The position numbers were made by a program, and so were the translations under genes. DNA of 64,000 nt from Methylophilus sp. TWE2. GTDB taxonomy: Bacteria; Pseudomonadota; Gammaproteobacteria; Burkholderiales; Methylophilaceae. Location: NCBI RefSeq assembly GCF_001183865.1, contig NZ_CP012020.1, forward strand, positions 2,971,839-3,035,838, written 5' to 3'. The notes under the pieces were generated by a model that did not search any database, had not been told where the DNA came from, and worked only from the letters and a program-made list of their open reading frames with translations. Shown here one piece after another: positions 28,082 through 38,927 of this stretch (the stretch's first letter is position 1; the number at the start of each line of letters is the position of its first letter).

Positions 28082-28987
28082 ATGACCTTAATTGAGCTGA
28101 AGTTTGTGTTAGCCGTGGCGCAAGAGCGTAACTTTCGCCGTGCTGCAGAAAAATGCTTTGTGACGCAACCTGCGTTAAGTTTGGGCATTAAAAAACTGGA
28201 AGAAGAATTAGGCGTTTCTTTGTTTGAACGCAACCGGAACGAAGTGACTCCAACCGAAATAGGTGAGCAGATTATTGCGCAGGCAAACGTGGTTCTGGAA
28301 CAGGCTGCAAAAATCAAGGAAATGGCCAAACAGGGCAATGATCCGTTAAATGGCCCATTCAAGCTGGGCATGATTCACTCAGTGGGCCCGTACTTGCTAC
28401 CGGAGATTATTCCGCCGTTGATTAAAACCGCACCGCATATGCCACTGGAAGTAGAAGAGAATATCACGGCCACGCTGGAGCAACAGTTAAAAAATGGCGT
28501 CATTGATGCTGCTGTGATTGCTCTGCCTTTTGATGTACCAGGCATTGAAACGATACCGCTTTACGATGAAGATTTTAATGTAGTGGTGCCTGTGAATCAT
28601 CCGTGGGCGAAACGCAAGACGATTGATGCTGATGAGTTAAGTAGCGAAAAAGTATTATTACTCAATACCGGCCACTGCTTTAGTAACCAGGTCACACAGG
28701 CCTGCCCGGAGCTAAGCCGCAAAGGGGAGGTATTACAGGGCAATTCTTTGGAAACCATCCGTAATATGGTCGCTTCAAACTTGGGGATTACAGTCTTACC
28801 CGCCATGGCAACAGCGGCACGCTACCAGAATCCGCTGATACGCGTGATCCCATTCAGCAAACCTGCACCCAGTCGTCGCATTGCACTGGCCTGGCGCAAA
28901 AGCTTTGTGCGTACGGCCGCGATTGAGGTACTCGAAAAAGTGATGGCAGAAGTGGGTGAAGGGCAGGCGCAAATCGCACGCCTGTGA
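28082..28987 (+). CDS. oxyR: Hydrogen-peroxide-sensing LysR regulator OxyR
   Basis: 301 residues. N-terminal LysR winged helix (TLIELKFVLAVAQERNFRRAA) and a substrate-binding fold. The redox cysteines fall at Cys199 and Cys208 in TGHCFSNQVTQACPE, the same numbering as E. coli OxyR, so it should form the peroxide-induced disulfide. It lies divergent from katG, which is therefore the probable target. The next gene is convergent, 7 bp past the stop. Confidence 0.95.
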   Translation: MTLIELKFVLAVAQERNFRRAAEKCFVTQPALSLGIKKLEEELGVSLFERNRNEVTPTEIGEQIIAQANVVLEQAAKIKEMAKQGNDPLNGPFKLGMIHSVGPYLLPEIIPPLIKTAPHMPLEVEENITATLEQQLKNGVIDAAVIALPFDVPGIETIPLYDEDFNVVVPVNHPWAKRKTIDADELSSEKVLLLNTGHCFSNQVTQACPELSRKGEVLQGNSLETIRNMVASNLGITVLPAMATAARYQNPLIRVIPFSKPAPSRRIALAWRKSFVRTAAIEVLEKVMAEVGEGQAQIARL

Positions 28988-28994
28988 CAAACAT

Positions 28995-29870
28995 TTAGTA
29001 AGCGATAGCGACGCGGAAACCCGTCACCAATTTTTCGTCTACGCCCAGTAACACTTTCACTGACTGCTCTTGCTGAGGAGCCAGTCCTAAGGTGTGGTTA
29101 ACCGACGCAGGCAGATAATCCGCTGGTTTCAGTATTTTGCGCAACACTGCTTCATCTGCCGTATTGGTCAAGGTCAACTCCACCTTTGGGTAAGCTTGAG
29201 GAACTGAGCCATGATTCATGAGCACGCTGGAGAAAGCCAACACGCCCTGGCGCTCTTTATGCTCCTGAATATCAGCATCATCTATAGTTAACTGGGTGAT
29301 ATCTTGTGGCAAACTCACATCACAATGGAGTTGCTGGCAGAATGCCTGTAAAAAAGGTTTGGTTTGCGGATAATTGGCAGCTAGGCTGGTGCGCGAGAAA
29401 TAGACGAATTGCAACAATAACAATAGCAGCAACATGCCGGAGAGCGTGACGAATAGCCATTGACTGGCAGGGCTCTCAACGGGCGCTGGCCGTTCATCCG
29501 ACAGCGAAACATTACGCAAGAATGCAGGGACTTCACGTTCTGCATGTTCCGTTTCATCCACCCGCAGATTCCAGGTAGGTGTAGGTTCTTCCAGCGCTAT
29601 GTCAGGTTTCAAAGAGATATCAGGCGTTTCAGCCGGAGTATCAATCTGTGCGGCTTCAGCACTCACCTTGAAATAGACTTCGGCATCACTGGCTGTTGCT
29701 ACAACGTCAGATTCAGACTGAGGGAATGCGCCGGTGACTACTAGATGCGAACGGGCATCAAACACATGGTTGCATTCCCCACAACGTACCTTACCTGCAT
29801 AAGCCTGCAGTTGTTCGTCGGTGACTTCGAATTGTGTTTGGCAGGCCGGGCAGGCCGTAATCAAGGACAT
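28995..29870 (-). CDS. Zinc-ribbon, DUF3426 domain membrane protein
   Basis: 291 residues from the ATG at 29870 (MSLITACPACQTQFEV); a frame from 29897 adds nine residues but overlaps prmA more deeply. The N-terminus is an MJ0042-type zinc ribbon with CPACQTQF and CGECNHVFDA. An acidic linker is followed by one membrane helix (about 150-170, WLFVTLSGMLLLLLLLQFVY) and a DUF3426 domain, predicted outside the cytoplasm. The function of the family is unknown. The start overlaps the prmA stop by 10 bp, implying translational coupling in the aroQ-accB-accC-prmA operon. Confidence 0.85.
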   Translation of the reverse strand: MSLITACPACQTQFEVTDEQLQAYAGKVRCGECNHVFDARSHLVVTGAFPQSESDVVATASDAEVYFKVSAEAAQIDTPAETPDISLKPDIALEEPTPTWNLRVDETEHAEREVPAFLRNVSLSDERPAPVESPASQWLFVTLSGMLLLLLLLQFVYFSRTSLAANYPQTKPFLQAFCQQLHCDVSLPQDITQLTIDDADIQEHKERQGVLAFSSVLMNHGSVPQAYPKVELTLTNTADEAVLRKILKPADYLPASVNHTLGLAPQQEQSVKVLLGVDEKLVTGFRVAIAY

Positions 29871-30763
29871 TTTCTGGTTCCCGTCAGCAAGACCCATCCA
29901 TCTTGCTGGATGGGGGCATCCATTTCAAACCACTGTGAGTAATGTGCCAGCAACATCTCCTGCTGGCTATCCAATATGCCCGATAATGCAACTTTGCCGC
30001 CATTTTTGCAAGATTTGGCAATCACGGGCGCCAACACCATCAAGGCGCTGGAAAGAATATTGGCCACCACGATATCAAACGGCTCGTGCAGATAATCTGC
30101 AGAATCGTAAAAAATCGCATCTACCTGGTTATTGACCGCATTATCACGGCTGGCAATCACCGCCTGTGGATCAATATCCACGCCTGTCGCCGTTTTCGCA
30201 CCCAGCTTTTTGGCTGCAATCGCCAAAATACCTGAGCCACAGCCGTAATCCAGCACATTCGCCTGTGCCAACAATGGTTTTGACAATTGTGCCAACCAGC
30301 TCAGGCATAAATGCGTGGTCGGATGGCTACCGGTACCAAACGCCAGACCAGGATCAAGCACAATGTTGATCGCCTCTGCATTAGGAGCCTTATGCCACGA
30401 AGGCACAATCCATAAATTATCGGTGACGCGGATAGGATCAAACTGGGCTTGCGTCGCGCGTACCCAGTCTTGCTCCTCAATCTGCTCAACCTGGTATTTC
30501 AATCCATCCAGTTGCAATTCAGCTTGTACATTTGCCAGTAGGGCCTGCACATCGGCGTCGGCCTCGAGCATGGCCGTCACCACGTTTTGCTGCCAGATAC
30601 CAGGCGGCGGATCACCCGGCTCGCCGAAAATGGCCTGCTCGGCCATGGTGTCCGCGTGCGCATCTTCGATGCTAACCGATAAGGCACCGTATTCCATCAG
30701 CGCATCACTGAGCGCTTCGGCCTGCGGTTCGGTCGATTGAATTTTAAGTAACAGCCAGTGCAA
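29861..30763 (-). CDS. prmA: Ribosomal protein L11 methyltransferase
   Basis: 300 residues. An N-terminal substrate-recognition domain is followed by an AdoMet-dependent methyltransferase with the L11-methylase loop DPGLAFGTGSHPTT and motif I VLDYGCGSGILAIAA, then NPP-like VVANIL. PrmA trimethylates ribosomal protein L11. It lies 2 bp after accC on the same strand; accBC-prmA is a common betaproteobacterial order. Confidence 0.96.
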   Translation of the reverse strand: MHWLLLKIQSTEPQAEALSDALMEYGALSVSIEDAHADTMAEQAIFGEPGDPPPGIWQQNVVTAMLEADADVQALLANVQAELQLDGLKYQVEQIEEQDWVRATQAQFDPIRVTDNLWIVPSWHKAPNAEAINIVLDPGLAFGTGSHPTTHLCLSWLAQLSKPLLAQANVLDYGCGSGILAIAAKKLGAKTATGVDIDPQAVIASRDNAVNNQVDAIFYDSADYLHEPFDIVVANILSSALMVLAPVIAKSCKNGGKVALSGILDSQQEMLLAHYSQWFEMDAPIQQDGWVLLTGTRKCP

Positions 30764-30765
30764 GA

Positions 30766-32115
<1,350 letters not shown>

Positions 32116-32121
32116 AGCGGT

Positions 32122-32580
32122 TTAACCAATCAGGAACAGTGGCTCGCCATATTCGACAGGCTGACCGTTTTCAACAAAAATCTTTTTAATCGTGCCGGAA
32201 AATTCGCTCTCAATTTCGTTGAGCAACTTCATCGCCTCGATAATACACAGAGTATCACCGGTATTCACACTGCTACCCACATCAACAAAAGACTTGGCAT
32301 CAGGTGAAGACGCGCGATAGAACGTACCTACCATCGGTGATTTCACAACTTTGCCATCCAGCGCCTCGGCTGGTGCGGTCGCGGGAGCCGCTGCTGGGGC
32401 AGGGGCGCCTGCAGCCACCGGGGCTGGAGCAGGTGCCGCCACGTATTGTGTCACCGGCGCAGCACCTGGCGCCATGGCGCGACTGATACGTACTTTTTCC
32501 TCACCCTCGGTCAGTTCCAGTTCGGAAATCCCCGATTCCTCTACCAGATCAATCAGTTTTTTGAGTTTGCGTAAATCCAT
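32122..32580 (-). CDS. accB: Acetyl-CoA carboxylase, biotin carboxyl carrier protein
   Basis: 152 residues. An N-terminal helix ([20 protein letters not shown]), a flexible Ala/Pro-rich linker (about 35-72), and the biotinyl domain with the modified Lys in [14 protein letters not shown] and the thumb segment [14 protein letters not shown]. It carries the carboxybiotin between AccC and the carboxyltransferase. It is preceded by aroQ (31 bp) and followed by accC (6 bp). Confidence 0.97.
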   Translation of the reverse strand: MDLRKLKKLIDLVEESGISELELTEGEEKVRISRAMAPGAAPVTQYVAAPAPAPVAAGAPAPAAAPATAPAEALDGKVVKSPMVGTFYRASSPDAKSFVDVGSSVNTGDTLCIIEAMKLLNEIESEFSGTIKKIFVENGQPVEYGEPLFLIG

Positions 32581-32611
32581 AAAAGCCTCGAATGTATAAA
32601 TGTTTTAAGTG

Positions 32612-33052
32612 TTATTGGAGTTGTTGGATATAGCGATAAGCGGCGAAATATCCCTCTGCGCCCAAACCGCAAATGACTGCGGTAGCAATATCGCTGAAAT
32701 AAGAATGGTGCCGGAATGACTCTCGTGCATGCACATTCGAGAGATGTACTTCAATAAACGGCACCTTGACTGCAGAAATGGCATCGCGGATAGCGATAGA
32801 AGTGTGCGTGAAAGCCGCAGGATTAATAATGATGTAATCCACACGATTCACGGACAATGCATGTATTTTCTCAATAATCTCAGCTTCGGCATTACTCTGG
32901 AATGTTTCCAGACGCACTTGATCAGCACGAGCCAAGGCTTGCAAACGTTGGTCGATGTCTGCAAGCGTTTGGCTGCCATAATGCTGCGGCTCGCGGGTGC
33001 CCAGCATATTTAAATTGGGTCCGTGAATCACCAGGATGGATTTGGTGCCCAT
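32612..33052 (-). CDS. aroQ: 3-dehydroquinate dehydratase type II
   Basis: 146 residues. The type II signature is [20 protein letters not shown] with catalytic Arg and the lid Tyr; [16 protein letters not shown] and [18 protein letters not shown] complete the active site. It converts 3-dehydroquinate to 3-dehydroshikimate, the step just before AroE (11638-12462). It heads the aroQ-accB-accC-prmA-DUF3426 operon. The 195 bp upstream contains nothing recognisable beyond a promoter that must lie there. Confidence 0.97.
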   Translation of the reverse strand: MGTKSILVIHGPNLNMLGTREPQHYGSQTLADIDQRLQALARADQVRLETFQSNAEAEIIEKIHALSVNRVDYIIINPAAFTHTSIAIRDAISAVKVPFIEVHLSNVHARESFRHHSYFSDIATAVICGLGAEGYFAAYRYIQQLQ

Positions 33053-33247
33053 GTCACATGCCTCTCATGGAGAAAAATACAACCTTCATGGCGTCGAAGT
33101 TTGCCGAAGTTATCGCATTTTGTCCAGCAGAATTCGCAATTTAAAGAAAATTGAAAGTCGCCAAATGAGAAGTTAAGTGAGGGAGTTTTGCAGCGAACAT
33201 GCAGGATATAAGCCATCGCCAAAGTGGCTGCAACCTTGACGGATGAC

Positions 33248-33790
33248 TTACAAATTGAGTGCTTTTTGCAGCATTTGGCGGTTTACACGCCCGAAGAAGA
33301 TGTTCGTCACTTCACCCTGAGCTGAAATGATTACTGTATACGGTAATACACCTTTGTTATTACCCAATACCTCGGCTAAAGGCATGCCTTCATTTTCTGC
33401 AATCAGCAGGGGGTAACTGACAGGAGTGCTTTCAACAAATTCATGCACAGCCGCTGCTTCATCGATCGCCAGGCCAAGCACGGCAATCTCGGGATGCTGG
33501 CTGGCCAATTCGGAAATTTCCGGCATTTCGTCACGACAGGGCTCACACCAGGTTGCCCAGAAATTTAAAATCAGTGGCTTGCCTTTAAATTGCGACAAGG
33601 CATAGGTTTTACCGGCATGATCGGCTAAAGTGGTTTCCCACAAAGACGCAATTTCACTAGCCGCAGGCAACGCAGATTCTGTATTCATAAACTGGGCGCG
33701 GTTGAGATAAAGCCAGCGGAAACCACTGCCTAACACAACGATTAGTAAGACCGTCATCACCACACGCGCGACATTACGCATCTGAGGCAT
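33248..33790 (-). CDS. TlpA/ResA-like thiol-disulfide oxidoreductase
   Basis: 180 residues. One N-terminal membrane helix (about 8-25) serves as signal anchor; the thioredoxin fold holds NFWATWCEPCRDEMPE with the CEPC redox pair, and cis-Pro in VLPYTVII. It probably works in the periplasm, reducing thiols such as apocytochrome c cysteines. The start overlaps the dsbD 3' end by 17 bp, so DsbD is probably its electron source. The cytochrome c and other c-type cytochromes needed for methanol oxidation make such a pathway plausible here. Confidence 0.9.
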   Translation of the reverse strand: MPQMRNVARVVMTVLLIVVLGSGFRWLYLNRAQFMNTESALPAASEIASLWETTLADHAGKTYALSQFKGKPLILNFWATWCEPCRDEMPEISELASQHPEIAVLGLAIDEAAAVHEFVESTPVSYPLLIAENEGMPLAEVLGNNKGVLPYTVIISAQGEVTNIFFGRVNRQMLQKALNL

Positions 33791-35588
33791 CCTCAGCTGG
33801 CTGCAGTTTTAGCGCACGCACCGTATCCAGAAATCTGGACGCATCCTGGTAACCTTTAATCACAGGTTGTAGCGCTTGCCCTTGCGCGTTGAAGAAGACG
33901 ATCCCTGGAGGGCCGAACAAGGAAAAATGCTTCAATAGCGCGGCATCCTGTTCGCGATTATCCGTCACATCTGCCTGTAACAGCACCACGTCTTTTAGCG
34001 CTGCCTGCACTTGCGGGTCAGTAAACACAAACTGCTCATATTCTTTGCACGATACGCACCAGTCCGCATAAAAATCCAGCATGACAGGTTTCCCCTTGGC
34101 TGCATTTACCGCTTGTTGCAGCGCCTGCAAGCTGTGTATCCGCTGAAAAACTAACGGTTGAAGATTGTGAGTGGATGCCATCGTCAAGTTCTGTAACGGT
34201 TGCAGAGGAGAGCGTGCCCCAGACCAGGCTCCGAAGAGCAACGCTATGCCATACAGCAGCACAATGACTGCAAAACCTTTGAACACACGTTGCACATTGC
34301 CAGCAGTTGCCGGTAAAGGATCAATGGCACGCAAATATATGGCCGGCACGATGCATAGCGCAGACCATAACAGCAACTGTAGAGCCACAGGCAAGATTGG
34401 ACTCACGACCCAGATTGCCACCCCTAACATGAGCACACCGAACAGACGGCGAACCGCATTCATCCACTCACCCGCTTTGGGTAAAATAGTCCCGGCGGAA
34501 GCGCCAATCAACAGCAATGGGACTCCCATGCCCAAGGACAATGAGAACAATGCGACCGCCCCCAGCGTCACATCGTGGGTTTGGCTGATATAAAGCAGGG
34601 CACCCGCCAGCGGGGCTGCCACACAGGGGCTGATAATCAGTGCTGAAATCGCGCCCATCAGAAAATCACTCAGCAGATGCCCGCCCTTAAAGCGGTTGCT
34701 CCAGTTAAAAAAGTAATTTTCTACTGCGCTCGGCAATTTGAGATCATAGAAGCCGAACATGGAAAAAGATAGCACAACAAAAATCAAGGCGCCAACAATC
34801 AAAGCGGCAGGCGTTTGCAATGCATTGCTTAAGAGCTGACCGGAAAGTCCGGCAGCCACGCCTGCCAGCGTATAAGTCAGGCACATCCCCAAGGTATAGG
34901 CCAGTGACAGTGTAAAAGCTTTGCCGCGCGACACATGTGCATTTTTGCCGACAATAATCCCCGACAAAATGGGGATCATGGGAAACATGCAAGGTGTGAA
35001 TGCCAGCAATAAGCCAGCGCCAAAGAAGCCCGCCACAATCTGCCACCAGTGGCCAGATGACAGCAGCTTGCCGGAAAATTCGTCGTCGCCCTCATCAGCG
35101 GCAGGCGCCATTGAGAGTGGGTTAGCAGGCGAGGCTGAAACGGCGGTGCCTAGTGTGAGCAATTTGGTTTGCGGCGGGTAACACAGACCCTTTTCGCTAC
35201 AACCCTGGTAACGCACCTGCAAACTCGAAGGCTTAGTACCAACAAATGTCACTTCGGCTAAAGTATCATGGTGAAATACTTGTTGCTCACCAAAATTAGG
35301 ATCATTTTTGGTTTCGCCAGCGGGCAATGAGATTTTCGCAGTTTCCCCTGCCGACATCAGCTGTATACGCTCGCGATATAAATAGTGTCCAGGGGCGATC
35401 ACAAATTTGAGCTGGGCATGACTGGCATCAATGAGGCCAGCCTCGACTTTAAACGCCTGATCAACGGGCAGAAACTCTTCCGAATCACTGTCAGTAAACA
35501 GCTTGGAAAACTGTGACGCCGCCTGCGCTGGCACCGCTGCCGCCAGCACCATCGCCATGACCCAGCACTTCATCCACATTTTAATCAA
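33774..35588 (-). CDS. dsbD: Thiol:disulfide interchange protein DsbD
   Basis: 604 residues (E. coli 565). Signal peptide, N-terminal periplasmic domain with the redox Cys pair (GCSEKGLCYPP), a central eight-helix membrane domain with FTPCMFPMIPILSG and SPCVAAPLAGALLYI, and a C-terminal thioredoxin domain with FYADWCVSCKEYE. It carries electrons from cytoplasmic thioredoxin to periplasmic thiol proteins. It lies between cutA (8-bp overlap upstream) and the TlpA-like gene (17-bp overlap), the cutA-dsbD pairing known from enterobacteria. Confidence 0.96.
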   Translation of the reverse strand: MIKMWMKCWVMAMVLAAAVPAQAASQFSKLFTDSDSEEFLPVDQAFKVEAGLIDASHAQLKFVIAPGHYLYRERIQLMSAGETAKISLPAGETKNDPNFGEQQVFHHDTLAEVTFVGTKPSSLQVRYQGCSEKGLCYPPQTKLLTLGTAVSASPANPLSMAPAADEGDDEFSGKLLSSGHWWQIVAGFFGAGLLLAFTPCMFPMIPILSGIIVGKNAHVSRGKAFTLSLAYTLGMCLTYTLAGVAAGLSGQLLSNALQTPAALIVGALIFVVLSFSMFGFYDLKLPSAVENYFFNWSNRFKGGHLLSDFLMGAISALIISPCVAAPLAGALLYISQTHDVTLGAVALFSLSLGMGVPLLLIGASAGTILPKAGEWMNAVRRLFGVLMLGVAIWVVSPILPVALQLLLWSALCIVPAIYLRAIDPLPATAGNVQRVFKGFAVIVLLYGIALLFGAWSGARSPLQPLQNLTMASTHNLQPLVFQRIHSLQALQQAVNAAKGKPVMLDFYADWCVSCKEYEQFVFTDPQVQAALKDVVLLQADVTDNREQDAALLKHFSLFGPPGIVFFNAQGQALQPVIKGYQDASRFLDTVRALKLQPAEDASDA

Positions 35589-35928
35589 CGATTGACTCCC
35601 GCCCCATTGTTTCTGCCACCACCCAAGCCAGATATTCCGGCAAACCCTCGTTCACATGGATACCTACAATCTCCGGAAGTTCATAAGGATGCAGCATCCG
35701 TAGCTTAGTCTCGCAAGCAGCATATGCCTTACAAGAGGTTTTAATGACAAGGCCAATCTCTTCTGCGCGCTCCACTTGGCCCTGCCAGCGATAGATAGAG
35801 GTGACAGGACTTGAAATATTCACACATGCCGCCAACTTCTCTGTAACCAGCGTCTGCGCGATATGCTCTGCACATGCCCTGTTCGGCACATGCGTAAACA
35901 CGATTATAATTTCCTCTTTTGGCGTCAT
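35581..35928 (-). CDS. cutA: CutA divalent-cation-tolerance-like protein
   Basis: 115 residues with the family pattern: THVPNRACAEHIAQTLV, KLAACVNI, YRWQGQVERAEEIGLVIKT and HPYELPEIVGI. CutA forms very stable trimers with a PII-like fold. The historical link to copper tolerance is uncertain. It overlaps dsbD by 8 bp and starts 29 bp from the divergent fxsA-like gene. Confidence 0.95.
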   Translation of the reverse strand: MTPKEEIIIVFTHVPNRACAEHIAQTLVTEKLAACVNISSPVTSIYRWQGQVERAEEIGLVIKTSCKAYAACETKLRMLHPYELPEIVGIHVNEGLPEYLAWVVAETMGRESIVD

Positions 35929-35957
35929 GGGCGCTGACTCACAGACAGGATTCTGAC

Positions 35958-36413
35958 ATGCGTTTTCTCATCTTTGCTATTTTACTGGCTTTTCCGTTCC
36001 TGGAGATAGCCATCCTGATTGAGCTTAGTCAACGCTATGGCTGGTGGGTGTTAGTTTATCTGCTGACTATCGGCTACCTCGGCTTGCAACTGATCCGCAG
36101 CGAAAAAGACCTGATCGCCGCCCGTATGTTCCAGCAGATGGGGGCGGGGGGCAATCCTGTCTCTGCCATGTTTTCCACCGCCCGCAATATGTTGGCCGGT
36201 GTATTGTTACTCATCCCTGGCGTGATCAGTGATGTCATTGCCGTTATTTTGTTGCTCATCCCGGCGAATAATCCAGGTTTGGGTCAAGCTGGCCAAAAAA
36301 GCAGCGCGCAGTACCGGGCCAGTGCCAATGATGAAGTGATTGAAGGCGAATTTACCGAAGTGGAAGAAGCCAAACCGACGGATAATGTGGTCCATTTGCC
36401 ACGCAAAGATTAA
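35958..36413 (+). CDS. fxsA: FxsA family membrane protein
   Basis: 151 residues from the ATG at 35958 (MRFLIFAILLAFPFLEI); a frame from 35919 overlaps cutA and is unlikely. Two N-terminal membrane helices, a cytoplasmic stretch (LIRSEKDLIAARMFQQM), one or two further helices (MLAGVLLLIPGVISDVIAVILLLIP) and a hydrophilic tail. In E. coli, FxsA overproduction relieves phage T7 exclusion by the F plasmid. The cellular role is unknown. It is followed 19 bp later by the ferredoxin reductase gene. Confidence 0.88.
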   Translation: MRFLIFAILLAFPFLEIAILIELSQRYGWWVLVYLLTIGYLGLQLIRSEKDLIAARMFQQMGAGGNPVSAMFSTARNMLAGVLLLIPGVISDVIAVILLLIPANNPGLGQAGQKSSAQYRASANDEVIEGEFTEVEEAKPTDNVVHLPRKD

Positions 36414-36432
36414 CCCATAGAACACAAAAATC

Positions 36433-37443
36433 ATGAATCACGTATTGATTGAAAACAGCGGCCATACGTTTGATGTACGTCCGAGCCAAACCGTGCTGGA
36501 GGCAGCGATTGAAGCAGGCATCAATATGCCCTACGGCTGTCGCAATGGCGCCTGTGGTGCCTGCAAGGGCAAAGTACTCACTGGAAAGGTCATGCACGAT
36601 GATTACCAGGGCAATGCCTTAACAGACGATGAACTCGCCGCAGGCATGGCGTTGTTTTGCTGTGCCAGACCGCTCGAAGACCTAGTCATAGAATGCCGCC
36701 AGATAGACATGGTGCAAGGCATCAAGCCCCGCATCCTGCCCGTGCGTGTACAGCACAAAGAACAGCTTGGCGATGACGTCATGGTATTGCACCTGCAATT
36801 ACCCGCCACCGAGCAACTCACTTTCATGGCCGGGCAATATATTGAATTCCTGCTCAAAGATGGCCGCCGCCGCGCGTTCTCCATCGCCAATGCCCCACAT
36901 GAAAAAGGCTTTCTTGAGTTGCATATCCGCAAAATTGCCGGTGGGCATTTAACCGAACAGGTGTTTAACGAGATGCCTTTAAAAACCATTCTTCGCATTG
37001 AAGCCCCTCTGGGCAGTTTTTTCCTGCGCGAGCAAAATGACAAACCCATCATCATGGTTGCTGGCGGGACCGGTTTTGCGCCAGTGAAAGGCATGATAGA
37101 ACACATGATTTTTAACCAGATTCAACGACCAGTCTACCTCTACCGCGGAGCGCGCCAGATCAGTGATTTGTATATGGATGAGCTGTGCCAGCGCTGGACA
37201 CAGTTTGTGCCTAACATCCAATATATTCCTGTGATCTCAGATGGTAATGAAGAAGATGGTTGGGATGGCCGCCGTGGCCTGGTGCATCAGGCGGTGCTTG
37301 AAGATCATGCAGACTTGAGTGGGTTTGAAGCTTACGTCTGTGGTGCACCGGGCATGGTGGAGATTGCTAAAGAGACATTTGTGAAGCAAGGGTTACCGGA
37401 AGAAGAGTTTTACAGTGATGCGTTTACGTTTGCGCCCAAGTAA
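36433..37443 (+). CDS. 2Fe-2S ferredoxin-type flavin reductase (CDP-6-deoxyglucoseen reductase-like)
   Basis: 336 residues in three modules. N-terminal plant-type [2Fe-2S] domain with cysteines in CRNGACGACKGKV and FCCARP; FAD-binding barrel with RRAFSIANAP; and NAD(P)-binding domain with VAGGTGFAPVKGMIEH and a C-terminal acidic/aromatic end (EEFYSDAFTF). Relatives are annotated as CDP-6-deoxy-L-threo-D-glycero-4-hexulose-3-dehydrase reductase (AscD/E3), or as reductases of oxygenases. There is no dideoxysugar gene nearby, so the partner is unknown. The ATG is 19 bp after the fxsA-like gene, so they may share a transcript. Confidence 0.85.
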   Translation: MNHVLIENSGHTFDVRPSQTVLEAAIEAGINMPYGCRNGACGACKGKVLTGKVMHDDYQGNALTDDELAAGMALFCCARPLEDLVIECRQIDMVQGIKPRILPVRVQHKEQLGDDVMVLHLQLPATEQLTFMAGQYIEFLLKDGRRRAFSIANAPHEKGFLELHIRKIAGGHLTEQVFNEMPLKTILRIEAPLGSFFLREQNDKPIIMVAGGTGFAPVKGMIEHMIFNQIQRPVYLYRGARQISDLYMDELCQRWTQFVPNIQYIPVISDGNEEDGWDGRRGLVHQAVLEDHADLSGFEAYVCGAPGMVEIAKETFVKQGLPEEEFYSDAFTFAPK

Positions 37444-37512
37444 ACTGCAGTGACGCCAAAGCTACCTTCCTGATCTTTATTATTAACCCATCCAAAAGTC
37501 TGAGCGCCTTAA

Positions 37513-38757
37513 CTACCGATCCCGCCAAGGCGCCACCTTAAACAACAGCAACATCCCTGGAATCGCCAGCAAAGTACACACATAAAAAAACTGCTGCCAT
37601 CCCAAAGCTTCCACCATGCCGCCCGTGAGTGCATTGAAGACTGAACGCGGGACGGCTGACAGGCTGGTAAACAATGCAAGTTGGGTGGCAGTATAGGCCG
37701 GGTTGGTTTCACGTGCCATGTAGGCCACATAAGCGGCCGTCCCCAGGCCGACACCAAAGGCTTCAAAACCGATCACAATCGCCAGCATGCCACGTTCAGC
37801 CGCGCCAATCTCGGTAAATGGACCACTCGTTGCCAGCCAGGCGAAGCCGAGGATGGATAAAGCTTGTACCACGCCAAATACCCATAAACCACGGTTGATG
37901 CCCAGTTTTAGCATCCATAGGCCACCAACAAAGGCGCCCGCAATTTGCATGACAAGACCGCTGCCTTTGGCGATCGCACCGATGTCGGTTTTGCTAAAGC
38001 CCATGTCGATATAAAACGGAGTGGCGAGTGCGGTGGCCATGCTGTCGCCCAGTTTGTAGAGCAGGATAAACAGTAACACCCATAGCGCATGCTGCCAGCC
38101 GCTGCGATGTATGAATTCTTTGAAAGGCTCTACGACCGAGGCCAGCAAGGTTTTGGGGGCGCTGACAATCACGGGCTCTTGCGCCCAGAGCGTAAATCCT
38201 ATGCCAGGCAGCATAAACAAACCCACGACCAGAAACACCTGTGACCAAGCCAGATGGTCGGCCAGGATCAAGGCCAGTGACCCAGGCACCAGGCCTGCGA
38301 TGCGGTAGGCGTTGACATACAGACTGTTACCTAATCCCAACTCTTCATCGCTGAGTGTTTCGCGGCGGTATGCATCAATGACAATATCCTGGCTAGCAGA
38401 GAACAAGGCGACCAGGGTGGCAAGTAGCGCAACCATGGCGATATTCAGTTGAGGCTGGCACATACCCAAACCGACAATGCTGGCGAACAGCGCCATTTGC
38501 GTGGCTAATATCCAGCTGCGCCGTCTGCCCAAACGTTCTAACAAGGTGTAGCGATCCATCAGCGGTGACCATAAAAACTTCCAGGTGTAGGGCAACTGCA
38601 TGAAGGCAAACGCAGCAATGGTTTTGAGGTTTAGGCCTTCGCTACGCAACCAGGCGGGCAGGAGTTGCAACAAAAGATATAAGGGGAGGCCGGAACTGAA
38701 GCCAAATGCCACGCACATCAGCATGCGGCGTGTAAACAGGGTTTGCGAGAGAGTCAT
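37513..38757 (-). CDS. ampG: AmpG-like MFS permease (muropeptide transporter type)
   Basis: 414 residues with about 12 membrane helices. It starts LFTRRMLMCVAFGFSSGLPLYLLLQLLPAW and contains the DRYTLLERLGRRRSWILATQ loop and the SQDIVIDAYRRETLSDEELGLGNSLY region characteristic of AmpG. AmpG imports anhydro-muropeptides released from peptidoglycan for recycling. It converges with the reductase gene (69-bp gap). No other recycling gene is adjacent. Confidence 0.88.
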   Translation of the reverse strand: MTLSQTLFTRRMLMCVAFGFSSGLPLYLLLQLLPAWLRSEGLNLKTIAAFAFMQLPYTWKFLWSPLMDRYTLLERLGRRRSWILATQMALFASIVGLGMCQPQLNIAMVALLATLVALFSASQDIVIDAYRRETLSDEELGLGNSLYVNAYRIAGLVPGSLALILADHLAWSQVFLVVGLFMLPGIGFTLWAQEPVIVSAPKTLLASVVEPFKEFIHRSGWQHALWVLLFILLYKLGDSMATALATPFYIDMGFSKTDIGAIAKGSGLVMQIAGAFVGGLWMLKLGINRGLWVFGVVQALSILGFAWLATSGPFTEIGAAERGMLAIVIGFEAFGVGLGTAAYVAYMARETNPAYTATQLALFTSLSAVPRSVFNALTGGMVEALGWQQFFYVCTLLAIPGMLLLFKVAPWRDR

Positions 38758-38800
38758 GCCCGCATTGTAAACGCTTTTACAAGGCGGCTAATATGCGAAC

Positions 38801-38828
38801 AAAAAAAAGCCAACCCTTGCGGGTTGGC
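38801..38828 (-). terminator. Intrinsic terminator of the xoxF-cytochrome c operon
   Basis: GCCAACCC (38809-38816) and GGGTTGGC (38821-38828) form an 8-bp perfect stem with a 4-base loop, followed on the minus strand by eight T (plus A run 38801-38808). It lies 100 bp past the cytochrome stop. That gap has no ORF. Confidence 0.9.
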
Positions 38829-38927
38829 ACACTCGGAGATCAATGGTAAAACTTTGGAAATCTGGCGCCAGCGGATCAGTCCTTGGTCATGCGGAACAGC
38901 CCACTGACGCCATATTTCACAGGCGAA